Under the pieces are notes generated by a model. It made no database searches, was not told the origin of the DNA, and worked only from the letters and a program-made list of their open reading frames with translations. A stretch of 38,757 nucleotides of DNA. It comes from Vulcanimicrobiota bacterium (GTDB lineage: Bacteria > Vulcanimicrobiota > Vulcanimicrobiia > Vulcanimicrobiales > Vulcanimicrobiaceae). The stretch lies in the NCBI GenBank assembly GCA_019232905.1, contig JAFANA010000123.1:1-38757 (forward strand), written 5' to 3'. Shown piece by piece: positions 9,062 through 18,962 of this stretch. The position numbers and the translations under genes are program-made. The number at the start of each line of letters is the position of its first letter. The stretch's first letter is position 1.

Positions 9062-11170
9062 TCAAGATGATAGCGCAAGAGCACCGGGATCTTCTAGTGC
9101 CGGCTTGGGCCCAGTGTGACTATCGTCTAGGGCCGTTTGGCCTGTCCGGAACTGTCCGACCATCTCCTTGAGCTGCGTCGCTTCAGACTGGACGTCGTCT
9201 GCGCTGCTGGCCATGCTGGCAATGGATCCCGAATTTTTGTTGCCGAGCTCGCTCGACTGCTCGATCCGGGTACCGAGTGCTTGGATTGCCGTTTGTTGCT
9301 CGGTAGAGGCTCTCGCGACCTGCGCCGTCCGGTTTTCGATCTCGGAGACGCTCTCGAGAATCTGGTTCGACGTGATCGCCTGTTCTCGCATCGTCGCGGC
9401 CGCTTCGTGGGTCATCGCACCCATCTGTTCGCTCGCTCGGGCGAGCTCTTCCGAAGCTCGAGCCTGTTCGGTCGTCGCGACGGAGATCTCGGAGACGAGC
9501 TGCGCCACTTCGGTCACGCGTTTGCTGATCGTCTCGATCATTTGCGTGACGTTGCGCGCCGACTCGGCATTGTTTTGAACGAGTGAGTTCGCGCGTGCCG
9601 TTCGTTCCAACACGGCCGAGGTGCGGCGTTGAATGTCCGCGACCAGTTGGCCGATCTGTTTGGTCGAACTTGCCGAGTTTTCGGCGAGCTTGCGAACTTC
9701 GTCGGCAACCACGGCGAAGCCGCGGCCGTGTTCGCCGGCGCGGGCCGCTTCGATTGCGGCGTTGAGCGCCAGCAGGTTCGTCTGATCTGCAATCTCTTCG
9801 ATCAAGCCGAGGATCTCGCCGATCTGACGCGATGCTCCGTCGAGGCTTTGCATCTCGGTAACGACGTCTTGGACGGTGTCGCTGATCGAACCCATGCCCT
9901 TCGAGAGTGCGAGCACTTCGTTGCGCCCTTCGCGGACTTGCTGATCGGTGACGTTCGATTCCGAGCGTACGCGGTCGGCATTACCGGCGACTTGCACGAT
10001 CGAAGCGGACATCTCTTGAGTATTCGTCACCGCCTGCTCAACGACGGTCGCGAGATTGAGCAGGTTCTGATCCATTTCTTGGATCGACGCGGTCATTTGT
10101 GCGACGGCACTGGAGATATCCGAGACGCGCCTTGCGACCGCTTCCGCATTGTCGGCAACGCTGCCGGCCGTCGTTGCGAGATCGCTCGAGTAATTGAGCG
10201 CTTGCGAGAGCGCCGCCAATTCTTCTTTGACGCGGTCATCCACTTCGATCGCGAGGCGATTGCTTTGATCGGACGCTTGTTGCACCGTCATCGTCGCGCG
10301 CTGGATGCGGCCGATGATCGCGGAAATGCGATCGGCGAAGTCATCGATGGCGTTGCCGAGGCGGCCGAGAAGGTCGCTGCCGTGCCAGTTGATGCGTTGC
10401 GAAAGATCGCCGTTGCCCATGGCTTCAAAGATCTCGACGCATTGGCCGATGCTGCGCAACACGATCGAACGAAGCCAGCCCATCGCGAGCAGCGCGATGA
10501 TGATCGCGGCAACGAGTCCCGCGCCGAGCGCAATCAAGGCCATATTGCGCGCTTCCAGCAACCGGCTGTAGCGGTCCGATGCGAGCGTCGTCAGCGCGTT
10601 GAGCATCGCTTGACCATCTTTACTTTGCTTCTCGTAAGCGATGCTCGAGGGACCATTGATCTGTGCGAGTGCGTCTTTGTTTTTGCCCTGTTGCAGTAAG
10701 CTCACCGCAGAGAGCGCTTGGAAATCGTAGCCGCTCGCACTGGTGCCGAACGTGTCGACGAGCGAGCCGATTTGCTTCGCGATTTCGTCCTTCGCTACGG
10801 AGCACTGCGACGCGGTCAGATCCGTATCTTTTGCGTTCTTATCCAACGGACAAAAGATATTCGTCATCGTGCGCGCGTCGTCCGGAAATTGCTTCACGAG
10901 CGTCTTCGCCTGAGTCAGTTGCGCGCCGGCAACGCTTTTGTCAGTTGCCGTCGCGGCTTGCAGCGTCGCTGCGCGTAACGTGTCGGCGTCGCTCGCCACT
11001 TTCGCGTACGCGAGTTGCCCGGCAATGACGCGCTTATCGAGGACTTCGGCTTGCGTCGTGATGCCGTTCATCACCCAGATCATCACGGGGATGATCAATA
11101 ACATGACAGCGATCACCAGGCTAAAAGCAATCGTGAGCGCGCGTTCTAGACTCGTGCGGCGGGAATCCAT
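9062..11170 (-). CDS. Methyl-accepting chemotaxis protein
   Basis: A 702-residue transmembrane chemoreceptor. It has TM1 (about residues 11-34), a helical periplasmic sensor region of about 175 residues with two cysteines (107 and 123), TM2 (about 210-232), a HAMP domain (233-287) and a long coiled-coil signalling domain. The highly conserved hairpin tip ([20 protein letters not shown] then [19 protein letters not shown]) is at about 459-497; it binds CheA/CheW in known receptors. No CheR-docking pentapeptide is visible at the C-terminus. No che genes are in the window. The gene has a flagellar-type promoter very close to its start, and no ribosome site, so its mRNA may be nearly leaderless. 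Confidence 0.95.
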   Translation of the reverse strand: MDSRRTSLERALTIAFSLVIAVMLLIIPVMIWVMNGITTQAEVLDKRVIAGQLAYAKVASDADTLRAATLQAATATDKSVAGAQLTQAKTLVKQFPDDARTMTNIFCPLDKNAKDTDLTASQCSVAKDEIAKQIGSLVDTFGTSASGYDFQALSAVSLLQQGKNKDALAQINGPSSIAYEKQSKDGQAMLNALTTLASDRYSRLLEARNMALIALGAGLVAAIIIALLAMGWLRSIVLRSIGQCVEIFEAMGNGDLSQRINWHGSDLLGRLGNAIDDFADRISAIIGRIQRATMTVQQASDQSNRLAIEVDDRVKEELAALSQALNYSSDLATTAGSVADNAEAVARRVSDISSAVAQMTASIQEMDQNLLNLATVVEQAVTNTQEMSASIVQVAGNADRVRSESNVTDQQVREGRNEVLALSKGMGSISDTVQDVVTEMQSLDGASRQIGEILGLIEEIADQTNLLALNAAIEAARAGEHGRGFAVVADEVRKLAENSASSTKQIGQLVADIQRRTSAVLERTARANSLVQNNAESARNVTQMIETISKRVTEVAQLVSEISVATTEQARASEELARASEQMGAMTHEAAATMREQAITSNQILESVSEIENRTAQVARASTEQQTAIQALGTRIEQSSELGNKNSGSIASMASSADDVQSEATQLKEMVGQFRTGQTALDDSHTGPKPALEDPGALALSS

Positions 11171-11180
11171 ACAAATGGTT

Positions 11181-11207
11181 ATTTCGGCCTGCGTCTATGT
11201 GGATTTA
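11181..11207 (-). promoter_or_regulatory. Sigma-28 (FliA/WhiG-type) promoter for the chemoreceptor gene
   Basis: On the minus strand TAAA (complement of 11204-11207) is followed by exactly 15 bases and GCCGAAAT (complement of 11181-11188). The flagellar sigma-28 consensus is TAAA-N15-GCCGATAA, so seven of eight -10 bases... strictly six of eight, with the GCCGA core intact, match, together with the full -35. The -10 box ends ten bases before the ATG, so the leader would be very short. Sigma-28 commonly drives chemoreceptor genes. Confidence 0.55.
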
Positions 11208-11218
11208 AGCTGACTTAA
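11205..11218. promoter_or_regulatory. Short inverted repeat in the divergent promoter region
   Basis: TTAAG-CTGA-CTTAA is a perfect 5-base inverted repeat that overlaps the -35 element of the chemoreceptor promoter and lies 22 bases before the GTG of the divergent phosphatase gene. It is a possible operator acting on both genes, but short enough to arise by chance. Confidence 0.25.
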
Positions 11219-11240
11219 GATCGGGTACGACAAAGTCGAC

Positions 11241-13130
11241 GTGGACATCACCGGTTTGCACTCGCCCCGGGAGCTCGTCGCATTGGTCGATGCCCTCCCG
11301 ATTCCGACGATCGTTGCGCTGGACCCTGAAGTCACATTGGCGTACGTCAACGCCGCGATGAGGGAACTGCTTGGCATGCCGAGCGACGAAGGTGTGTTCG
11401 CGTCCGAAGACCTGCCCTACCGTCATGAAGTCCACGCGAGAGCGCTTTCTAAAGAGGAAGAGCCGCTATTTCGTGCCGCTCAGGGCGACGCGGTGATCGG
11501 CGAAACGGTCGAATTCATATGCCATGGCGGCGCCAGGTTCGAGCTGCTCACCTTCGCGCAGCCGCTTAGAAACGAAGAGGGCCGGATCGTTGGTGCCGTC
11601 GGAAACTTTACCGACGTTACCGCGGTCCGGCGCGCAGAACGGCGAAGCGCCGATCGCTTAGCGTTTCTCACCGCCCTCGGATCCCGGTTGGGCGATGCGC
11701 TCTCGGTTGAAAGTGTGTTCAGTGAGCTCGAAAGAGCGCTCGTTCCTCGCTATGCAACCCAGCTTGTTATGCTGCTTGCCGATGACGACGGTCGGATTTT
11801 CGATGTGCGCGGGGCCGACTCCGTAGAAGCATGGGCCGGCGAGTCCTACCTTCATCTTTCGATGGTCAGTCATGGCCGTGCAATCGGAACGATCATCGTG
11901 TGCAAGCGCGAAGGGTTCAACGCCGAGGATCAGCAGTTGCTGCACGAAGTTGCGCGCCGCGCGGCCACGGCGGTGCAGAACGCCCAGCTTTTCGAACACA
12001 ATCAAACCGCTTCGAAGGTGTTTCAGGAAGCGCTCCTTCCAGCGAAACTGCCCAGCCTCGATGAAGTTCGCTTCGACGCGGTCTACGCCGCGGGCGACGA
12101 CCGCGCACTGATCGGCGGAGACTGGTACGACGCGTTCCAACTTCCCGATGGCCGCATCGCAGTATCGATCGGGGACGTCACAGGTCGCGGCGTGATCGCG
12201 GCCGCGTTGATGGGGAAGGTGCGCCAGACGATCTCCGGCCTCTCGTTTTATGAATCGGATCCTGTGAAGCTACTCGACACGGCGGAGCTCGCACTTATTC
12301 GTCGCTATCCGGATTCGATCGTGACCGCCGTCGTCGGCGTTCTCGATCCGGTGAGTGGTGAATTCATCTATGCGACGGCGGGTCATCCGCCGCCGTTTTT
12401 GCGCCGCGCTGACGGCACGGTATTGCGCCTGCCCTGCCATGGACTGCCGCTCGGATTGCGTGAGAGCGATGAAGATCACTCATCGGTGACGTTTCGCGTC
12501 CTTCCCGGCGACACGCTGCTGCTCTACACCGACGGCGTTACTGAAGTAGAACACGATCCGGTCCAGGGTGAAATACGCCTTGCCGAAGCGCTATCGGCAA
12601 TGCCGCGGACCTGCGAGCAGCCCGCACATTTTTTGCAGCGGACGTTGCTGCCGCACGGCTCGCGCGACGACGTTGCGTTGCTTTCCTTGACCTACATACC
12701 GGTACACGCGCAACGCCGCAATGAAGTATTGGAGATTAAATTCGACTCGCGAGACGTTCGAATGGCGCGTGATCTGCGCATCTTTATGGCACGGTACTTG
12801 CGCGCCTACGGCGCGGAGACCGCAGATTACAATTCGGCGGAACTCGTCATCGGCGAACTGCTCGGCAATGCTGCGCGACACGCGCGCGGACCGATCGAGA
12901 TCCACATCTCTTGGAACGGCGCGTATCCGGTCCTTTCGATGCTCGATCACGGGCCGGCGTACGACCCGGCGCTCGCAGCCCCGTTGGACGTCTACAACGA
13001 AGGCGGCCGCGGTTTATTCCTCGTGGCCTTGCTGACGCGCGCATTCACCGTTACCCGCCTCTTCGGCGGCGTCAACGAAACACGCGTCGAGCTCGACGTG
13101 CCGCAAAAGTTGGCCGGCGTACCGGCGTAA
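11241..13130 (+). CDS. PAS-GAF-SpoIIE phosphatase-HATPase fusion (partner-switching regulator)
   Basis: A 629-residue soluble regulator with four parts. A PAS domain (about 10-125, TLAYVNAAMRELLGM, ending VGNFTDVTAVRRAE) is followed by a GAF domain (about 140-255). The SpoIIE-type PP2C phosphatase (about 265-490) has metal-site motifs GGDWYDAF, GDVTGRG, YATAGHPPP, LYTDGVTE and DDVALL. A GHKL ATPase domain (about 505-620) has N-box ELLGNAARHA and G-box GRGLFLV, like anti-sigma kinases such as RsbW. Such proteins dephosphorylate, and here perhaps also rephosphorylate, STAS-domain anti-anti-sigma factors. No STAS gene is in the window. The start is a GTG at 11241 with no clear ribosome site. It converges on a similar gene at 13141. 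Confidence 0.88.
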   Translation: MDITGLHSPRELVALVDALPIPTIVALDPEVTLAYVNAAMRELLGMPSDEGVFASEDLPYRHEVHARALSKEEEPLFRAAQGDAVIGETVEFICHGGARFELLTFAQPLRNEEGRIVGAVGNFTDVTAVRRAERRSADRLAFLTALGSRLGDALSVESVFSELERALVPRYATQLVMLLADDDGRIFDVRGADSVEAWAGESYLHLSMVSHGRAIGTIIVCKREGFNAEDQQLLHEVARRAATAVQNAQLFEHNQTASKVFQEALLPAKLPSLDEVRFDAVYAAGDDRALIGGDWYDAFQLPDGRIAVSIGDVTGRGVIAAALMGKVRQTISGLSFYESDPVKLLDTAELALIRRYPDSIVTAVVGVLDPVSGEFIYATAGHPPPFLRRADGTVLRLPCHGLPLGLRESDEDHSSVTFRVLPGDTLLLYTDGVTEVEHDPVQGEIRLAEALSAMPRTCEQPAHFLQRTLLPHGSRDDVALLSLTYIPVHAQRRNEVLEIKFDSRDVRMARDLRIFMARYLRAYGAETADYNSAELVIGELLGNAARHARGPIEIHISWNGAYPVLSMLDHGPAYDPALAAPLDVYNEGGRGLFLVALLTRAFTVTRLFGGVNETRVELDVPQKLAGVPA

Positions 13131-13140
13131 CGCTCGGCAC

Positions 13141-15009
13141 TCAATCGGCGTGCAGCGTCACGGGAAGTTCTGCGGAGACGCGGTTTCCTTCGCGGTCGCG
13201 TTCGATGCGGAGGTTGCGCGCGAGCGCGTTGACGAGAAAAAGCCCGCGGCCGCTTTCGGCAAATGTATCGACCGGCTCGCGAAGTTCCGGAATCGGTTCG
13301 CCACGATCGTTGACGTGAAGAATCGCGCGCTCGCGCTCTAAAACGAGCGTCACCGTCGCATATCCGTCCGTGTGGCGCGCGACGTTGCCGAGCAATTCGC
13401 CGAGAATCAATTCTACCGACGAAAGGTCGGTTTCGCCGTTCGTGTATTGGCCCAGGTGCCATAGAAACGCGCGCTTCACTCGCCGAGCTTCCGCTACGGC
13501 TTTCGCATCGATCTGCCACGATCGTTCGCGGCTTGCGGCATGGACGCCGAGTTCGGTGACACCGATAAAGAGAATTGCCGAGTCATCGTGCGGTTCGACG
13601 GTCGAAAACACGCGGTTCTGAATCGCGAGCGCGATGTTTTCGGAACTGTTGTAATACTCCGCATTGATGGCGTCGATCAGCAGCGAAATACCGCGTGAAA
13701 AATCGCCGCGGTACGTTTCCACGAGCCCGTCGGTATAGAGCACGAGGGCGGCGCCGCTCTCCAGGTGCGTTTCAAGCCGCTCGTATCGCGCGCTGCGTTC
13801 AACGCCGAGCAGCAATCCGGATCCGGTGAGCATCCCGATCGTTCCCGACGCGCGCACGGTAATCGGCGGCGGATGACCGGCGATCGCATACTGCATGCAG
13901 CCGTCGCGCACGTTGAGTATGCCGAAGAAGGCCGAGACGACGCCGCTATCTTGATCGACGATGTTCCGGTTAACGAGTTCGAAGACCGCCGCAGCATCTT
14001 GCGTGTAGCGGGCCGCGGTTTGTATTGACTGACGAACGGTTGCCATCGTTGAGGCGGCGTGAAGGCCGTGGCCGGTGACGTCGCCCATACTGATCCCGAT
14101 CGTGTCTTCGCTCAAAAGGAAGACGTCGTACCAATCACCGCCGATATCCGCGTTCGTTGCGGCGGTGTGATACGAAGCATCGATGCGAATGCCCGCCACG
14201 TCGGGAAGTTGTTTTGGAAGAAGCGCGCGCTGAAGCTGGGCCGAGATCGCCTCTCCGCGGCGCATGCGAAGCGTCGTCGAACGATACTGCGCATCGAGAT
14301 CGGCGATTTCGTCGCTACCTTTCAGCGGCACCGCGTCTTCGCCGGCGACAAGCCGCGTCGCATTCTCGGAAAGGCGTTGCAGCCGGTTGACGATTCGGCC
14401 GCCGAAGACGAACATCGCGAACGCCGTAAGGACGATGCCTACAACGAGCACGCCGATCAAGGTTTGCACGAAGAGCGCGCTTTGCTTACTGAGCGTTCTG
14501 AACCGTTGGATCGCAAGTTGGCGTTCCGTGCGCTCGAGATCGCCTTGCGTCTTGCGGAAATCGCGAGCACCGTTCTGTACGGTTTTCGATTGTTCGATCG
14601 CGCGTTGTTTGCGCGGATCGCCCGCGGCGTTTGCGACGTTTTGGAAAATCGGGCCGAATTCGTCGATCAATTGCGCGAGATGCTGTGCGCGCGCCTCTTG
14701 GGCCGGATTGTCGGAAACCAAGGCTTCCAATCTTTGCGCATTATGGGTCACCGAGGCCAACGCCGCTTTTAGCTCGTCAAGAACGGCAGGCTGCGGATGT
14801 TCCACATATTGCGCGAGCGCGGTATCCGCGTCGTCGACGCTCGACGTGATTGCCTGACTGGCGGCCAGTACATCTTCCGAGTGTTGACCCCAGTACGCGG
14901 TCATCTCCGCGTTGCGGGCGCTCAAAATCGCAAATACGAGAACGAGCACGAGTACCGAAAGTGGTACCGCGCTGAGCAGAACGGCTTGGGTTCGGATCGA
15001 AAGTCGCAT
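13141..15009 (-). CDS. Membrane sensor SpoIIE phosphatase-HATPase fusion
   Basis: A 622-residue protein. TM1 is at about residues 9-30 (VLLSAVPLSVLVLVLVFAIL), then a roughly 150-residue helical extracytoplasmic sensor resembling CHASE3-type four-helix domains. TM2 (SALFVQTLIGVLVVGIVLTAF), a HAMP linker (RIVNRLQRLSENATRLVAG), a SpoIIE/PP2C phosphatase (GGDWYDVF, GDVTGHG, YAIAGHPPP, LYTDGLVE, DDSAIL) and a C-terminal GHKL ATPase (ELLGNVARH, GRGLFLV) follow. The last two domains match those of the converging gene at 11241, so the pair are paralogues with different inputs: this one senses outside the membrane, the other in the cytosol. I start at ATG 15009, just before the first membrane helix; an upstream TTG at 15075 would add a non-conserved tail. 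Confidence 0.88.
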   Translation of the reverse strand: MRLSIRTQAVLLSAVPLSVLVLVLVFAILSARNAEMTAYWGQHSEDVLAASQAITSSVDDADTALAQYVEHPQPAVLDELKAALASVTHNAQRLEALVSDNPAQEARAQHLAQLIDEFGPIFQNVANAAGDPRKQRAIEQSKTVQNGARDFRKTQGDLERTERQLAIQRFRTLSKQSALFVQTLIGVLVVGIVLTAFAMFVFGGRIVNRLQRLSENATRLVAGEDAVPLKGSDEIADLDAQYRSTTLRMRRGEAISAQLQRALLPKQLPDVAGIRIDASYHTAATNADIGGDWYDVFLLSEDTIGISMGDVTGHGLHAASTMATVRQSIQTAARYTQDAAAVFELVNRNIVDQDSGVVSAFFGILNVRDGCMQYAIAGHPPPITVRASGTIGMLTGSGLLLGVERSARYERLETHLESGAALVLYTDGLVETYRGDFSRGISLLIDAINAEYYNSSENIALAIQNRVFSTVEPHDDSAILFIGVTELGVHAASRERSWQIDAKAVAEARRVKRAFLWHLGQYTNGETDLSSVELILGELLGNVARHTDGYATVTLVLERERAILHVNDRGEPIPELREPVDTFAESGRGLFLVNALARNLRIERDREGNRVSAELPVTLHAD

Positions 15010-15205
15010 GGACGGCTGTAGCTTAGTTTCGGCATCGGGCCGCCATATCCACAGCGGGTCCACAACTATCCTCAAGGAGAGGCGTCCGCGGTCGCCAACC
15101 CCTCACGATCCCTTGTAGCCGCGCCCTGTATGTAGTAGGGTTTCGCTAGTGTAGCCCCAATATATAGCGGTTAATTCCAAGGGCTCAGAGATAGGTGACC
15201 ATCGC

Positions 15206-16423
15206 ATGAAGCACGAGACCGTTTGCGGGCTCGATATCGGCACGACCAAGACCTGTGCGGTCGTCGCCGTGGAAGGCCCGAACGGCCTCGAGATCGTCGG
15301 CGTGGGTGAGGCCCCTTCGCTCGGAATGCGCAAAGGGGTCGTGGTGGACCTCGAGGAGACGATTAAGTCCATCGAAGCCGCGACCGAGAAGGCGGAGCGC
15401 ATGGCCGGCCTTCACGTCGGCGACGTTTACGTCGGCATCACTGGTGACCATATCCGCAGCACCAACAACCGCGCCGTCGTCGCGACCTCGAATGAAGATC
15501 GCGAAGTCTCGCACGTCGACGTGCGCCGCGTGATCGACGCGAGCAAGATCATCAATCTCCCGGCTGACCGGCAGATCATTCACGCGCTGCCGCGTTATTT
15601 CACCGTCGACGGGCAAGAGGGTGTGGAAGATCCCGTCGGTATGGCCGGCGGCCGCCTCGAAGTCGACACGCACATCATCACCGGCGGCACGACCTTCATT
15701 ACGAACGTCCTCAAATGCGTCCATCGGGCGGGCTTGGAGGCGGCGGGCCTCGTCTTCGAACCGCTCGCGAGTTCGGCTGCGACGCTGATGTCGGAAGAGA
15801 AACAGGTCGGGGTGGTGCTGCTCGATATCGGCGGCGGCACGACCGACATCGCCGTCTACTCGCTCGGCAGCGCGATCTTCACAGCGACGATTCCCGTGGG
15901 CGGGAATATTCTGACCAACGACATTTCGCTCGGCTTGAAAACATCGCTCGCCGAAGCGGAAGACGTGAAGAAGCAATACGGCGCGGGTGTGGCGGAAGAC
16001 GGAGAGCAAACGTTCTCGGTTCACGGGTTGGACGGGCGCACGACGAAGGAAGTAACGACGCAGCAATTGCGCCAGATCGTGGTGCCGCGCGTTTTGGAAA
16101 CGCTGCGCATGTGTAAGCAAAAGATCGTCGAAAATGTTCCGCGAGATTTAGTGCTCGGCGAAGTCGTTATCACCGGCGGCGGTTCGCTCTTGCCCGGATT
16201 GAGCCCGATCGCGGAGGACGTCTTCGGATTGCCGACACGCGTTGGTATCCCAACGACGGTCAGCGGACTTACCGACGCAATGAGCCAGCCGCAATATGCA
16301 ACAGCGATCGGTTTGGTGCTCTTCGGCGCCAACGGTGAAATGGAAGAGAGTAACGGCCACCGTCGGGGCGGCGGCACGATTGTGACGAAGATCCGAAATT
16401 GGTTCGCGGATCTTTGGAATTGA
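15206..16423 (+). CDS. ftsA: Cell division protein FtsA
   Basis: A 405-residue actin-like ATPase that tethers FtsZ filaments to the membrane. The N-terminal phosphate-binding motif is [14 protein letters not shown], and the second is [14 protein letters not shown]. The SHS2 (1C) subdomain lies between ([10 protein letters not shown] through the VIDASKI region), and the adenosine motif is [12 protein letters not shown]. The C-terminal residues [13 protein letters not shown] form the expected amphipathic membrane-targeting helix after a flexible linker. A good ribosome site (AGGTGA) lies seven bases before the ATG. About 195 bases separate it from the divergent phosphatase gene, so it probably has its own promoter there. 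ftsZ follows after 46 bases. Confidence 0.96.
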   Translation: MKHETVCGLDIGTTKTCAVVAVEGPNGLEIVGVGEAPSLGMRKGVVVDLEETIKSIEAATEKAERMAGLHVGDVYVGITGDHIRSTNNRAVVATSNEDREVSHVDVRRVIDASKIINLPADRQIIHALPRYFTVDGQEGVEDPVGMAGGRLEVDTHIITGGTTFITNVLKCVHRAGLEAAGLVFEPLASSAATLMSEEKQVGVVLLDIGGGTTDIAVYSLGSAIFTATIPVGGNILTNDISLGLKTSLAEAEDVKKQYGAGVAEDGEQTFSVHGLDGRTTKEVTTQQLRQIVVPRVLETLRMCKQKIVENVPRDLVLGEVVITGGGSLLPGLSPIAEDVFGLPTRVGIPTTVSGLTDAMSQPQYATAIGLVLFGANGEMEESNGHRRGGGTIVTKIRNWFADLWN

Positions 16424-16469
16424 TGTGGAACCCGCACAACTCACATTGTTTGAGGAGCAAATAACGCAC

Positions 16470-17546
16470 ATGGCAGACGCACGACGCTTTCAACCGGAAC
16501 ATTCCGCGGCGATCAAAGTGATCGGAATCGGTGGCGGCGGCTGCAACGCCGTCAACCGCATGATCGATGCCGGACTCAACGGTGTCGACTTCTTTGCCGT
16601 CAACAGCGACGTACAGGCGCTGCGAAATTCGCTCACCGAGAACACCGTGCACATTGGGAACGGCATGACGCGCGGTCTCGGCGCCGGCGCCAATCCGACG
16701 CTCGGGCGCGAAGCCGCCGAAGAATCGCGCGAAGATCTGGCAATGGTGCTCGACGGCGCGGACCTCGTCTTTATCACGGCCGGCATGGGTGGCGGCACCG
16801 GCAGCGGCGCGGCTCCCGTCATCGCGGAAATCGCACGCGAATCCGGGGCACTCACGATTGCCGTCGTGACCAAACCGTTCGCGTTCGAAGGCCGCAAGCG
16901 CATGCAGACGGCCGAACACGCGATTGCGGAATTGGAAGCGAAGGTCGACACGCTGATCACCATCCCGAACGAACGCATTTTACAAGTCATCGAAAAGCGC
17001 ACGCCGCTCAATGAAGCGTTCGCGTATGCCGACGACGTGCTGCGCCAAGGCATTCAAGGCATCAGCGATCTGATCACGCAACCGGGCTTGATCAATCTCG
17101 ATTTCGCCGACGTGAAGACCATCATGACGGATGCGGGTTCCGCAATGATGGGTATCGGCGAAGGCACGGGCGAGCACCGCGCGGCCGACGCCGCGCAAAA
17201 GGCGATCGCATCGCCGCTGCTCGAGACGACGATCGAAGGCGCGCGCGGCGTGATCTTCAACATCACCGGCGGCGCCGACATGGCGATGTACGAAGTGAAC
17301 GAAGCGGCAGAAATGATCGCTCGCAGCGTCGACTCCGACGCGCAAATTATCTTCGGCGCATCGATCGATCCGAACATGAACGGAAAAGTTCGCGTGACCG
17401 TGCTTGCGGCCGGCTTCGGTTCACCGCGTAGCTACCGTCCGACGATCACGGCAAGCAACGCGTTCGACAACGGCAAAGTCGACGCGGTGTCGCCTGTGAA
17501 CATGGACGACATCGAAGTCCCGGCATTCCTTCGCTATCGCGGATAA
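16470..17546 (+). CDS. ftsZ: Cell division protein FtsZ
   Basis: The bacterial tubulin GTPase that forms the division ring; 358 residues from the chosen start. Motifs are [16 protein letters not shown] (nucleotide binding), the tubulin signature [12 protein letters not shown], the T7 loop region [11 protein letters not shown] with its catalytic aspartate, and the C-terminal peptide [13 protein letters not shown] that binds FtsA. The linker before that peptide is very short (about 30 residues). ATG 16470 is chosen because GAGGAG lies 13 bases upstream and the protein begins in the usual FtsZ manner. A GTG at 16425 in frame, next to the ftsA stop, would add 15 residues. It belongs to the ftsA-ftsZ-thyX run. 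Confidence 0.96.
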   Translation: MADARRFQPEHSAAIKVIGIGGGGCNAVNRMIDAGLNGVDFFAVNSDVQALRNSLTENTVHIGNGMTRGLGAGANPTLGREAAEESREDLAMVLDGADLVFITAGMGGGTGSGAAPVIAEIARESGALTIAVVTKPFAFEGRKRMQTAEHAIAELEAKVDTLITIPNERILQVIEKRTPLNEAFAYADDVLRQGIQGISDLITQPGLINLDFADVKTIMTDAGSAMMGIGEGTGEHRAADAAQKAIASPLLETTIEGARGVIFNITGGADMAMYEVNEAAEMIARSVDSDAQIIFGASIDPNMNGKVRVTVLAAGFGSPRSYRPTITASNAFDNGKVDAVSPVNMDDIEVPAFLRYRG

Positions 17547-17550
17547 ATCA

Positions 17551-18375
17551 TTGGACAACGGCTTCAGCGCGCGGGTGCTTACCGATTCGGTAAGCCCCGC
17601 CGGCATTCGCTTAACAACGATGGAAGTTCGCTTCCCTCGTTTCGTTTTGAGCGAGTTTAATACGCACAGGGTTCTATCAAAAAATAGCGCGAGCAGCAGA
17701 GCAGTCCCGACGAATAAGATGATCGATCGCGCGCTTGAAAATCCCGCGATGCCGGTCGAATGGGGCGTTAATAAAGCCGGTATGTCCGCCAGTGAAGCGT
17801 TGACTGAGGAGCAAGCGGAAGAAGCGCGCGCTGAATGGCTGCGTGCGCGCGACAGCGCCGTTGAACACGTGCGCAACTTGCAAAAGTTCAACGTTCACAA
17901 GCAAGTCATCAACCGCGTTTTAGAGCCGTTCATGTGGCACACGGTGATCGTGACGGCCACCGAGTGGGAAAACTTCTATAGTTTACGTTGTGCACCCAAT
18001 GCGCAACCCGAAATCCGCGTTGCCGCCGAGTTGATGCGCGAGGCAATGAATGCATCACAACCTCGTACGGTCGGTATAGGTGATTGGCACCTGCCGCTCG
18101 TGCAAGATGATGAACGCGATTTGCCGATCGAGCAACTGAAGAAGATCAGCGCAGCGCGCTGTGCGCGCGTTTCTTATCTCACGCACGATGGAAAGCGCGA
18201 TATCGCCAAGGACATTGAGCTGTGCGATCGCCTCCTCACCGACCGGCACCTAAGCCCGTTCGAACACGTAGCGACGCCCGCTAATGACTCGGAGTTCCAC
18301 GCGAACTTTCGTGGATGGATTCAAATGCGCAAGTCTGTCGAAGAAAGAGTTGGACAGCCTCAGGCTTTGCGCTAG
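17551..18375 (+). CDS. thyX: Flavin-dependent thymidylate synthase (ThyX)
   Basis: Converts dUMP to dTMP using methylene-tetrahydrofolate and FAD/NADPH. The ThyX fingerprint is normally RHR-X7-S; here it reads THR at residues 38-40 with Ser48 (NTHRVLSKNSASS), so the first arginine is threonine, a known variant as I recall. Downstream, FYSLRCAPNAQPEIRVAAELM and RCARVSYLTHDG match conserved FAD/dUMP-site segments. The 274-residue length is within the family range. The start is TTG at 17551, four bases after the ftsZ stop; a GTG at 17575 is another possibility. It overlaps the converging gene at 18372 by four bases at its end. Confidence 0.92.
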   Translation: MDNGFSARVLTDSVSPAGIRLTTMEVRFPRFVLSEFNTHRVLSKNSASSRAVPTNKMIDRALENPAMPVEWGVNKAGMSASEALTEEQAEEARAEWLRARDSAVEHVRNLQKFNVHKQVINRVLEPFMWHTVIVTATEWENFYSLRCAPNAQPEIRVAAELMREAMNASQPRTVGIGDWHLPLVQDDERDLPIEQLKKISAARCARVSYLTHDGKRDIAKDIELCDRLLTDRHLSPFEHVATPANDSEFHANFRGWIQMRKSVEERVGQPQALR

Positions 18376-18962
18376 TTCGGTTGTGCCGTCGCCATAACGA
18401 CTGCCGCGGCCATTGCGAGTTTGTGATCGGTATTCCATGGCGATCCGAATGCGCGGCGCATTTTGAGAAAGTGAGCGTCAAAGTCCTTGACATGTAACGC
18501 TTGCCCCGCTGAGGCCAGCACGCTCTTCGCGTCGTACCAATAGACGGGCCAACCGCGCGCCTTGGCGGCGCCGGCAAGAGCATTGCGATACATCACCCAG
18601 TCGGCGACGTTTCGCGAACGGTAATCCGTAAGACGTTCGGCAGTCGTTGCCGGAAGCTCCGGACAACTGCGAAGAGCAATGCCGAGAACGTGTGGCACCG
18701 CCGTCGACACGGCGTCGAGCGCGAGAGCTGCGTGTCGCTCAGCTGAAATGCGCACCCGCTCGACGAGCGCGACGGCGTCGTCCACCGGGAGTCGCTGGGC
18801 TTCGTGGTGATGGGGGATGGCCGGCAGATTCTCGTCCACAAGCTCTACGCGGCGGCGGTCGAGTACTGTCCCGTCGCGTGTTACTGTCACTAACACGGCC
18901 CACCCGCCGTGGTCGGAAACCCCGATGATGCCGGCGTCTTTGGACACGATCGTTTCTCCCAT
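18372..18962 (-). CDS. Conserved protein of unknown function
   Basis: A 196-residue soluble protein that I recognise only as a widespread uncharacterised type. The N-terminus GVSDHGGWAVLVTVTRDG could be the first beta hairpin of an RNase H-like fold (Asp16 followed by Gly-rich turn), but the rest does not secure that. Other distinctive blocks are PAIPHHHEAQRLP, VERVRISAERHAALALD, YRSRNVADWVMYRNAL, GWPVYWYDAKSVL and GSPWNTDHKLAMAAA. The many His, Asp and Trp residues in these blocks suggest an enzyme. The gene overlaps the end of thyX by four bases tail-to-tail and lies about 240 bases upstream of, and divergent from, the pilus operon. Confidence 0.65.
   Translation of the reverse strand: MGETIVSKDAGIIGVSDHGGWAVLVTVTRDGTVLDRRRVELVDENLPAIPHHHEAQRLPVDDAVALVERVRISAERHAALALDAVSTAVPHVLGIALRSCPELPATTAERLTDYRSRNVADWVMYRNALAGAAKARGWPVYWYDAKSVLASAGQALHVKDFDAHFLKMRRAFGSPWNTDHKLAMAAAVVMATAQPN

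Noticed and set aside
9629..10699. A 356-codon plus-strand frame
   Set aside because: It is antisense to the chemoreceptor signalling domain, which has unmistakable motifs; the antisense product is Arg/Asp-rich without domains.
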